A stretch of 11,418 nucleotides of DNA from Candidatus Hydrothermarchaeota archaeon (GTDB lineage Archaea > Hydrothermarchaeota > Hydrothermarchaeia > Hydrothermarchaeales > WAQR01): positions 1-11,418 of the forward strand of contig WAQR01000081.1 in the NCBI GenBank assembly GCA_015520145.1, given 5' to 3'. The notes under the pieces were generated by a model. That model saw only the letters and a list, made by a program, of their open reading frames with translations. It was not told where the DNA came from and did not search any database. How positions within the stretch are numbered: the first letter of the stretch is position 1; each line of letters opens with the position of its first letter. A program made the translations under genes and the position numbers. Below are positions 1-4,721 of the stretch, piece by piece.

Positions 1-36
1 CCAATGAGACGCGTGGCGGCCGATAGTGACAGGTAA
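1..36 (+). CDS. Possible C-terminal tail of an upstream gene (partial)
   Basis: The first 36 bases read as an open frame ending PMRRVAADSDR followed by TAA. The stretch is GC-rich compared with the AT-rich DNA that follows, and a T-rich tract suited to archaeal termination comes shortly after it. Eleven residues are too few to identify a product, so this could be chance. Confidence 0.25.
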   Translation, partial: PMRRVAADSDR

Positions 37-60
37 GTGAATTCCTGAAACTATCCCTTC

Positions 61-89
61 GCCCTTCTTTTTTTATTTTTTTATATAAT
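61..89 (+). promoter_or_regulatory. T-rich tract and TATA box upstream of the regulator gene
   Basis: A pyrimidine-rich run (61-82) ends in TTTATATAAT (80-89), a near-perfect archaeal TATA box. Transcription would be expected to start about 25 bases downstream, near 110, leaving a leader of roughly 85 bases before the ATG at 195. The T-run could also end transcription of a gene upstream of the window. This is by motif only. Confidence 0.5.
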
Positions 90-146
90 TCAATTAACTT
101 TCCTGGCTTATCTCTGCCTTTTAGAGTACGATGTAAATCTTCTTTT

Positions 147-173
147 AATAACTCAAGGTTATTTTTTACCTTG
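147..173. promoter_or_regulatory. Overlapping inverted repeats, candidate operator
   Basis: Two perfect 6-bp inverted repeats overlap: AATAAC/GTTATT (147-152 and 158-163) and CAAGGT/ACCTTG (154-159 and 168-173). They lie 22-48 bases before the ATG at 195 of a winged-helix regulator, where a dimeric regulator could bind to control its own gene. An RNA structure in the leader is the alternative. Each half site is short, so chance is possible. Confidence 0.35.
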
Positions 174-194
174 TTAAAATTTTATTTTAGAGAT

Positions 195-719
195 ATGAGC
201 ATGAAAGTACTTTTAGATATGCTCGGTAACGAGACCAGAAGGGAGATTTTACTGCAATTATCTAAAAGACCGTGCTATGTAAGTCAGCTTTCCCAAAAGC
301 TTCAGACAGGACAGAAGGCGATAATTGAGCATCTTGAACTTTTAAGGGAGGCAGGGCTTCTTGAAACCAGGTTTGAAAAAATAGAGAAGGGGAGACCCAG
401 GAAATACTATGAGATAAGTGACGATTTTATTCTGGAAATCAGGATATCTCCTGGTTTTTTCACGATAGAAAAGCTCCTGCCAAGAATAAACGAGGAGGTA
501 CTTGAAACACTGCCAAATCTCAAACGAATCACAGAGCAACTCGATGAGATAACACCACTTGAAGGTGATGACAAGATAGAAGAACTAAAGAAGATATACG
601 AGGACCTCCAGGAAGAAGAATCCAACATAACCGAGGCAAAAAAGGTCATCGAATACCTGAAAAACCAGATAAAGACCGAGATTAGAAATGAGATGATTGA
701 AAGAGAACTCTTCTTTTAA
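195..719 (+). CDS. ArsR-type winged-helix transcriptional regulator
   Basis: This 174-residue protein is probably a cytoplasmic DNA-binding regulator. The N-terminal ~75 residues form a winged helix-turn-helix: an LGNETRREILLQLSKR helix, a recognition region with SQLSQKLQTGQKAIIEHL, and a wing around KGRPRKYYEIS. This pattern is typical of the archaeal ArsR-like regulators grouped in COG1777. The C-terminal ~50 residues are highly charged and predicted helical (EEESNITEAKKVIEYLKN), probably for dimerisation. No metal-binding cysteine motif is seen; the single cysteine lies in KRPCYV, so metal sensing is unlikely. I chose the ATG at 195 because the longer in-frame version begins at a TTG (171) inside the candidate operator; ATG 201 is also possible. 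The gene stands alone, convergent with the mfn operon. Its target is unknown, though self-regulation is plausible. Confidence 0.85.
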   Translation: MSMKVLLDMLGNETRREILLQLSKRPCYVSQLSQKLQTGQKAIIEHLELLREAGLLETRFEKIEKGRPRKYYEISDDFILEIRISPGFFTIEKLLPRINEEVLETLPNLKRITEQLDEITPLEGDDKIEELKKIYEDLQEEESNITEAKKVIEYLKNQIKTEIRNEMIERELFF

Positions 720-740
720 TTCTCCTTCTCCTCTTACTAA

Positions 741-770
741 GGGTTAATACGGGTTAATACAGGTTAAATA
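741..770. repeat. 10-bp tandem repeat (about three copies)
   Basis: GGGTTAATAC occurs at 741-750 and 751-760, followed by the degenerate copy AGGTTAAATA at 761-770. It lies in the 79-bp gap between the convergent regulator and EF1B genes, after a pyrimidine-rich stretch that may terminate the regulator transcript. It may be a replication-slippage repeat or part of a bidirectional termination region. Nothing shows which. Confidence 0.6.
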
Positions 771-798
771 CCGTGGGGGCACAGGAGATGGCCCTGGT

Positions 799-1062
799 TT
801 ATAGAAGTCTTGTGACCTCTGTTACTTCTGCACCACCTACACCTTCAATACCCTTTAATGCTGCTTCTATTTCATCTGTAATCTTGCCGGTATCCTCTGC
901 CACAAAGGAGGGTTTTAAGGCTACCAGGCCAAAGGCTATCGGTTCTTTTTCGATGTTGTTCAGTTTTGCAATACTTATCTTTTTTATTTCTCCTGAAACC
1001 TCTTCAAGATTGGTATCTACCCCTTCAGGCATTACCTTAAACGTTACCAGTACTTCTGCCAT
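799..1062 (-). CDS. ef1b: Elongation factor 1-beta (archaeal aEF-1B)
   Basis: This 87-residue cytoplasmic protein matches the archaeal EF-1-beta family in length and pattern. Family members promote GDP/GTP exchange on EF-1-alpha during translation elongation. Diagnostic stretches are the N-terminal VTFKVMPEGVDTNLEEV, the central EKEPIAFGLVALKPSF, and the C-terminal IEGVGGAEVTEVTRLL; together they describe a compact ferredoxin-like alpha/beta fold. The start ATG at 1062 follows a GAGGTGAG ribosome-binding sequence and lies 9 bases after the zinc-ribbon gene stop. It is the last gene of the mfn operon. In archaea this gene and the small zinc-ribbon gene are commonly adjacent, which supports both calls. 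Confidence 0.93.
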   Translation of the reverse strand: MAEVLVTFKVMPEGVDTNLEEVSGEIKKISIAKLNNIEKEPIAFGLVALKPSFVAEDTGKITDEIEAALKGIEGVGGAEVTEVTRLL

Positions 1063-1071
1063 TTTCTCACC

Positions 1072-1245
1072 TCACGGTCCGTAAAATCCACATTTGCAGC
1101 TGAACCTCTTACCCAGGTCCTTGCATCTGACACACCTGCCAATCAACTCTCCACATTCAGGACAGGAGAATTTTACAGACCCGTTTCCAATTAAGATATA
1201 AGCGCCACAGGTTATACAGGTTATTCTTTCAGTCATCTCAGCCAT
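1072..1245 (-). CDS. Small four-CxxC zinc-ribbon protein (COG2888 / HVO_2753-like)
   Basis: This 57-residue protein has four CxxC-type pairs in order: CITC, CPEC, CVRC and CKC. That is enough to build two zinc-binding sites. The family is annotated as a predicted Zn-ribbon RNA-binding protein with a role in translation (COG2888), and the haloarchaeal relative HVO_2753 is a two-zinc-finger microprotein. The ATG at 1245 is favoured over an upstream start at 1269 because GGAGGA sits 6 bases before it. That ribosome-binding site lies inside the end of mfnE, whose stop codon is only one base upstream, so the two are probably translationally coupled. The molecular target is not visible from sequence. 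Confidence 0.85.
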   Translation of the reverse strand: MAEMTERITCITCGAYILIGNGSVKFSCPECGELIGRCVRCKDLGKRFSCKCGFYGP

Positions 1246-1246
1246 A

Positions 1247-1876
1247 TTATTCCTCCGTATTTTTTCCAATGATTAATGTACCGCAAAGTCCCTTCTCCAG
1301 GGTCTCTTTTATCTTTTTTGGAGACCTCCCGTCTGTTATCATGCAGTTCATCCTGTATTTTCTAAGGTATCCCGGGAGTTCTCTGTCAACACATGTCCTG
1401 TCTTTGATTTCCTTTGCGTCAATCTCTTTTAGCAGTTTGCCGTTTTTAATTATACCTTTCACGTCTGTCAAGATAACAAATTTTTCTGCGCGTGATTCTT
1501 TAGCGATATGGCAGGATATCGTGTCGGATGTTATGTCCCAGGAAGGTTTGAACGGGTCATTTTTTAAAAGATATTTATAAGGCAGAAATACTACAGGTAC
1601 TGCCGGGGTGCTGGCAGGTGTGTGCGTGTTGGAGTTTAGTGAATCGAGAGTAGGGAGTTTTGCGATGTCTGCCAGGAGGTGTCCGTACTGGTCCATAGCG
1701 GCAATCGCCATGATGTGCGCTGCTTTCTGCGAGATATGGTATCTGCTGTGGACGTCCCTTACAGTGTCTGCAAATATGCCTCCGCCAGGGACAATCAGTA
1801 CCTCGTACTCTTTTAAAACAGACATGACACTTTCTGCATGATTTATGAGGCTTCCTCCAACTTTAACGACATACAT
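1247..1876 (-). CDS. mfnE: [5-(aminomethyl)furan-3-yl]methyl phosphate kinase (MfnE)
   Basis: This 209-residue amino-acid-kinase-fold enzyme is identified by motif and context as MfnE. In the known pathway MfnE uses ATP to turn the aminomethylfuran monophosphate into the diphosphate that MfnF then couples. The kinase motifs are visible: KVGGSL at residues 5-10, VPGGG at 29-33, WDITSDTI at 113-120 and LTDVKGI at 136-142, matching phosphate- and nucleotide-binding loops of this superfamily. The length fits the archaeal family. The start overlaps the 3' end of mfnF by 14 bases, with a GGTGAGGG ribosome-binding sequence just upstream, which implies coupled translation. Other small amino-acid kinases (for example isopentenyl phosphate kinase) share the fold, but the mfnD-mfnF neighbours settle the choice. 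Confidence 0.88.
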   Translation of the reverse strand: MYVVKVGGSLINHAESVMSVLKEYEVLIVPGGGIFADTVRDVHSRYHISQKAAHIMAIAAMDQYGHLLADIAKLPTLDSLNSNTHTPASTPAVPVVFLPYKYLLKNDPFKPSWDITSDTISCHIAKESRAEKFVILTDVKGIIKNGKLLKEIDAKEIKDRTCVDRELPGYLRKYRMNCMITDGRSPKKIKETLEKGLCGTLIIGKNTEE

Positions 1877-2846
1877 TGTCCCTCACCATACATGACAGGC
1901 CAAGACAGGGAAGATTCCGGCAGGCAACCCTGTGGTATACCAGGCCGGACCTGTTACAGGCCTCTTTTCCAAGAACTGCACCCGTCCCGCAGACATAGAT
2001 GTCTTTGATACCAAACTCACTGCTGACCTTTTCAAGATTCTCTTTGATATCGCTGATCTGCCTGTCTTTTATATGTTCACAAATTGTTACGAGTTCCTGT
2101 TCTGTTATCTCTCCAAGATCTGCGCATACCACCCTCGAAACCCTTGCATAGGAGTCTCTGATACTCCTGCCTCTGCCGTCCGGGGTCTCGCAGGTGTAGT
2201 CTTCCAGGAGTCCGAGGATATTGTAAATGTCAGCGGTTATTGCAAAATATTCTGAGGATATTCCGACTGGATGCCCGTTTATGGGTACTTTTTTTACAAT
2301 CGAGCTTAGGGGCGTCCTTAAAAAGCCAGTGTATACCAGCTGGCCTTTTTTCAGCCTTTGGAGGTCTGTGTTTTCATAAAGCTTTTCTCCTTTAATAAAC
2401 GGGATTATGTCGGTGGTGGTGCTCCCGATATCGAGGAGTATCCCCTGGCTGTATTCTGTTTCGAGGTAATATATGCTGGCTGCAAAGTTTGCTGCTGCAA
2501 GTTTTAAGGGGTTTTTTATCTCGTCAAATCTTAAAACCTCTTTGTCGACCGAGAGATAAAACGGCCTGTCAAATACGGTTTCGCAGCAGGAGAGGAGGAA
2601 ATCTATTCCTTCCATTTTATTTCGGAAAACGTCACTGAGTTCGGCAGTCATTGTAATCCCTACAAAGTCTGCTTTCTCGTTTAGCCCCTTTAAGAACGAT
2701 TCAAATTCGGCTTTCTTTTTCCATGCCGGGAAATAATGTATTTCGTCTTTTTGTATCTGCGTCCTGTCACCGTCTGCCCTGTTACCGAAGTTTATGAGCA
2801 TCTTTTTTGTGTTCGCGCCGCCGATGTCAAATGTCAATATCTTCAT
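1863..2846 (-). CDS. mfnF: Methanofuran precursor synthase MfnF (hydantoinase/oxoprolinase-like)
   Basis: This 327-residue protein belongs to the ASKHA-fold hydantoinase A/oxoprolinase-like group annotated as H4MPT-linked C1 transfer pathway protein. In methanogens MfnF joins gamma-glutamyltyramine to the aminomethylfuran diphosphate, releasing diphosphate and forming the methanofuran core. Visible features are the N-terminal phosphate loop FDIGGANTKK (residues 6-15), a second nucleotide-type loop ILLDIGSTTTDIIPF (136-150), and YVCGTGAVLG (284-293). The C-terminus is cysteine-rich (ACRNLPCLGLSC). The start follows GGAGGAGAT and overlaps the mfnD end by 20 bases. Position between the substrate-making genes mfnD and mfnE fits a joint role. 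No key motif looks broken. Confidence 0.88.
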   Translation of the reverse strand: MKILTFDIGGANTKKMLINFGNRADGDRTQIQKDEIHYFPAWKKKAEFESFLKGLNEKADFVGITMTAELSDVFRNKMEGIDFLLSCCETVFDRPFYLSVDKEVLRFDEIKNPLKLAAANFAASIYYLETEYSQGILLDIGSTTTDIIPFIKGEKLYENTDLQRLKKGQLVYTGFLRTPLSSIVKKVPINGHPVGISSEYFAITADIYNILGLLEDYTCETPDGRGRSIRDSYARVSRVVCADLGEITEQELVTICEHIKDRQISDIKENLEKVSSEFGIKDIYVCGTGAVLGKEACNRSGLVYHRVACRNLPCLGLSCMVRDNVCR

Positions 2847-3867
2847 CTATCTCCTCCAGTATAATCGAGTGGCCTTTAAATGATACATGTCCTTTTATTT
2901 TCTCGGTTTGCAGACCTTTTTTTATTGCAACTGTTCTTACAACTGTTCTCTCTGTTCTCTTTGCAGTGAAGCCCGGGATATTTTCTTTGTAGTAGTTGTC
3001 TATTATCAGCTTTGATATATTAAAACCATAGACGTCTTTAAATGCAATAATCGGCGTTGTGGGTCTGGCGTTTATCTCGATGATGCTGATGTCGCCGCTG
3101 TCCTCATATACAAAGTCTATGCCGATATAGCCGAAAAGCCCTTTTATCTTTTCTGCTGCCTGGTACAGGGGTTCGTAATCCCCGGGTTTTAGAGGGATTT
3201 TTGCAGGGATCTTTGCCCCTTTGTAGGCGAAACCGTCAATTTCCTGGGTGTTGATGCTCAATATCTTTGGTTCATCGCCGATAAGAAGGCTTGCACTACA
3301 GGGTTTTCCTTTGATATATTCCTGGAGGAGGTAGTTGTTGAGGTTTCTGGCAGAGATTAAATCGGTCTCGTTTTTTATTAGGAATATCCCTTCGCCTGAT
3401 ACCCCGGTTCTGGGTTTGGCGACGACCGGAAAATCCAGAGACGTCCTTACGTTGAATACCTCTGTTTTTGGCCGTCTGATTTTTTTCAGCTTTTTATAGG
3501 TCTCGTATTTGTCAGAAGTTATTTTGACTGCATTTGAGCTTGAACCAAGGTTTACTGTGGAGTGCCTTTCTGCCTCTTTTGTCATGTTATAGAGTTCGAA
3601 GTCGGATTCTGGTGCAGTGCCGAGGAAGAGGTCGGAGTCGTCGAGATATTTTGAAAATAGATCGTTTTGTGTACCTGATTCAATCCTGGGATATCCCTGG
3701 AAGGCGTCAATCCTTTTGTCTATGAATGTGCTGACCTGGATATGGTTTTCTGGGCTGTTAAACCCTTCTAAAAGCGTCTTGAACATCGCCAGCCCTTCAA
3801 CGGTTATTGAAGGCTCGAGTTCCCTGAACGCCCCGCAGGTCGCATATTCGAAGAGAAAGATGTTCAT
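2827..3867 (-). CDS. mfnD: Tyramine--L-glutamate ligase (MfnD), ATP-grasp
   Basis: This 346-residue ATP-grasp enzyme is assigned as MfnD, which ligates L-glutamate to tyramine using ATP to give gamma-glutamyltyramine. ATP-grasp features run in order: the N-terminal MNIFLFEYATCGAF; the lysine and glycine-rich loop FPVVAKPRTGVSGEG (residues 146-160); the ATP-binding LLQEYIKG (180-187); and the metal-binding IIEINARPTT (262-271). It is the first intact gene of the operon. An open-frame fragment ends with TAA directly before its ATG, and no strong ribosome-binding sequence is seen there. ATP-grasp ligases differ in substrate, so the specific call rests on the adjacent mfnF and mfnE. Confidence 0.88.
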   Translation of the reverse strand: MNIFLFEYATCGAFRELEPSITVEGLAMFKTLLEGFNSPENHIQVSTFIDKRIDAFQGYPRIESGTQNDLFSKYLDDSDLFLGTAPESDFELYNMTKEAERHSTVNLGSSSNAVKITSDKYETYKKLKKIRRPKTEVFNVRTSLDFPVVAKPRTGVSGEGIFLIKNETDLISARNLNNYLLQEYIKGKPCSASLLIGDEPKILSINTQEIDGFAYKGAKIPAKIPLKPGDYEPLYQAAEKIKGLFGYIGIDFVYEDSGDISIIEINARPTTPIIAFKDVYGFNISKLIIDNYYKENIPGFTAKRTERTVVRTVAIKKGLQTEKIKGHVSFKGHSIILEEIDEDIDI

Positions 3868-3998
3868 TTAAATCAGCCTTTCAAGGTCTTTTAGGTCTAC
3901 CGGGTTCGTTGTTCCTGCCGACCGAAAAGTAGTTGGTCAGGCGTTTTATTGTGGATTTTGTTTGGGGGGGCATGGGGGTTACCTCAGCCTTCGATATG
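3868..3998 (-). pseudogene. Unidentified C-terminal gene fragment abutting mfnD
   Basis: An open frame on the minus strand reads from about 3998 through MPPQTKSTIKRLTNYF (ATG at 3973) and SVGRNNEP. A frame change near 3904 would lead into VDLKDLERLI followed by TAA exactly at the mfnD start. The stop-to-ATG junction looks like an intact operon boundary, which suggests that an upstream gene once ended here. A run of seven G (3964-3970) sits inside the fragment and could have provoked a frameshift. I do not recognise the family. Alternatively this is only the mfnD leader. Confidence 0.3.
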
Positions 3999-4092
3999 CC
4001 CGGTCATGGTGCTCCAGGTAAAGGAAGCGAACTGTATTTTCCTCGATTATAAATCTCCGCTCATTATTTGATCTCAATAGTATGTATCTATT
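3979..4092 (-). pseudogene. RelE/ParE-like toxin C-terminal remnant
   Basis: A 37-codon minus-strand open frame with no proper start ends RFIIEENTVRFLYLEHHDRA followed by YRRLR and TAA. The pattern of a beta strand, short turn, hydrophobic strand and final H-x-x-x-AY-R resembles the C-terminus of RelE/ParE-family toxins (strand followed by a basic/aromatic tail). The N-terminal half and any antitoxin are missing, so it cannot be functional as it stands. The match is by eye over about 25 residues. Confidence 0.38.
4046..4054 (-). promoter_or_regulatory. Candidate TATA box for the mfn operon
   Basis: On the minus strand the sequence reads ATTTATAAT, preceded by a purine-rich GAGCGGAG that could serve as a BRE. 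It would start transcription near 4025, giving a leader of about 155 bases before mfnD. It lies inside the RelE-like remnant, so it may be coincidental. No closer convincing TATA box was seen upstream of mfnD. Confidence 0.3.
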
Positions 4093-4108
4093 TTAACATT
4101 TAAAGATT

Positions 4109-4322
4109 TCATGCCACCAACTCTACTTTAAACGCTTTTTGCATCAACGCCTGAAAGGTATTTTCAATTTTCTCTCGCGACTTTGCCTGCTTCTCTCTCA
4201 TCGCTTCGACTTTCTTGACAAGTTCAGCGAATTTTTGCTGGAGTTCGATGGGGTGGGAGAGGGATTTCAACTTCTAGCACGTCCGAATTATTTACCTCTG
4301 GATAAGAAGCACCGGCACTATC
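4109..4322 (-). pseudogene. hsdS: Type I restriction specificity subunit (HsdS) C-terminal remnant
   Basis: Two minus-strand frames together encode an HsdS C-terminus. The first reads DSAGASYPEVNNSDVLEVEI and then PLPP. After a frame change near 4255 the second continues IELQQKFAELVKKVEAMREK, and ends FQALMQKAFKVELVA with TGA at 4109-4111. In intact HsdS the GA-x-YP-x-V, IPLPP, and IELQQKFAE-coiled-coil-LMQKAFKGEL elements occur in this order at the end of the second target-recognition domain and distal coiled coil. Only about 70 residues remain; a TGA at 4323-4325 closes the frame, and no hsdM or hsdR is present. It is a relic of a type I restriction-modification locus. Confidence 0.75.
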
Positions 4323-4450
4323 TCAAAATCTAGTGAAATCTAAGTTTTTTACCTCATCTCTGCCTTATAGTACGTCTTGTTACGGAAAGTTTATTAGTGT
4401 GCAATTCAACGTTACCATTCATAAAACACCAAGAATTCCTCTCTTCTGAG
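4323..4450. other. Intergenic stretch with no gene seen
   Basis: No open frame of note occurs on either strand. An 11-bp match, ATCTCTGCCTT, to 109-119 lies near 4353-4363, close to the broken end of the HsdS remnant. Otherwise I see nothing supportable here. Confidence 0.5.
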
Positions 4451-4451
4451 A

Positions 4452-4496
4452 CTTAAAGCCGAGAAGACTCATGATTAGATCAGTTTTGGCTTTAAG
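4452..4496. repeat. Inverted repeat (hairpin) upstream of the glycoamylase gene
   Basis: CTTAAAGCC (4452-4460) and GGCTTTAAG (4488-4496) are perfect reverse complements. Pairing can extend inward by four more positions with two G-U pairs, leaving a loop of about 19 bases. No T-run follows on the plus strand, so it is not a typical terminator. It could be an RNA structure or a protein-binding palindrome. Confidence 0.5.
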
Positions 4497-4644
4497 GCGA
4501 ATCAGGACTAATAAAGGTTTCGAGAGGATGGGGTATTCCTTCTTATCCATCACTGGAAAATGCGACTGTGCTCTTAAGGACAATGATTATGTCAAAATGG
4601 GAGGAATCGTTTTCATATTCAAATCAGGGAGATTAACCACATAA
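4471..4644 (+). CDS. Possible small protein, 57 residues, unknown
   Basis: An ATG-initiated frame of 57 codons runs from within the hairpin loop to TAA. It is basic at the N-terminus (SVLALRRIRTNKGFERM), has a CDC pair at residues 33-35, and a hydrophobic GGIVFIF segment near the end. No ribosome-binding sequence is evident and no family is recognised. It may be a chance frame, and it is in the same direction as the glycoamylase gene 77 bases downstream. Confidence 0.22.
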   Translation: MIRSVLALRRIRTNKGFERMGYSFLSITGKCDCALKDNDYVKMGGIVFIFKSGRLTT

Positions 4645-4654
4645 TCCAGTAAGG

Positions 4655-4683
4655 GAAAAGTAAATATGTCTTTAGAATATAAG
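4655..4683 (+). promoter_or_regulatory. Candidate promoter of the glycoamylase lipoprotein gene
   Basis: Two AT-rich candidates precede the gene: GAAAAGTAAATATG (4655-4668), reading as a purine-rich BRE plus TATA-like core, and TTTAGAATATAAGAG (4670-4684). They would give starts near 4690 or 4703, so the leader would be about 20-30 bases. Which is used cannot be told by eye. Confidence 0.35.
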
Positions 4684-4693
4684 AGGTAAAAAG

Positions 4694-4720
4694 ATGGAAA
4701 AAGTCTTTAGAAGAGGGTAA
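4694..4720 (+). CDS. Eight-codon upstream ORF (possible leader peptide)
   Basis: ATG at 4694 opens MEKVFRRG and a TAA that ends one base before the ATG of the lipoprotein gene. It has its own AGAGGT upstream, while its end contains the GAGGG that serves the main gene. It could couple translation to the main ORF or be a fortuitous ATG. If transcription starts near 4703 it would not be translated at all. Confidence 0.2.
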   Translation: MEKVFRRG

Positions 4721-4721
4721 G

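Noticed and set aside
171..194. N-terminal extension of the ArsR-type regulator from TTG 171
   Set aside because: The extra residues are not part of the winged-helix domain, and the TTG lies within the inverted repeat; ATG 195 is better.
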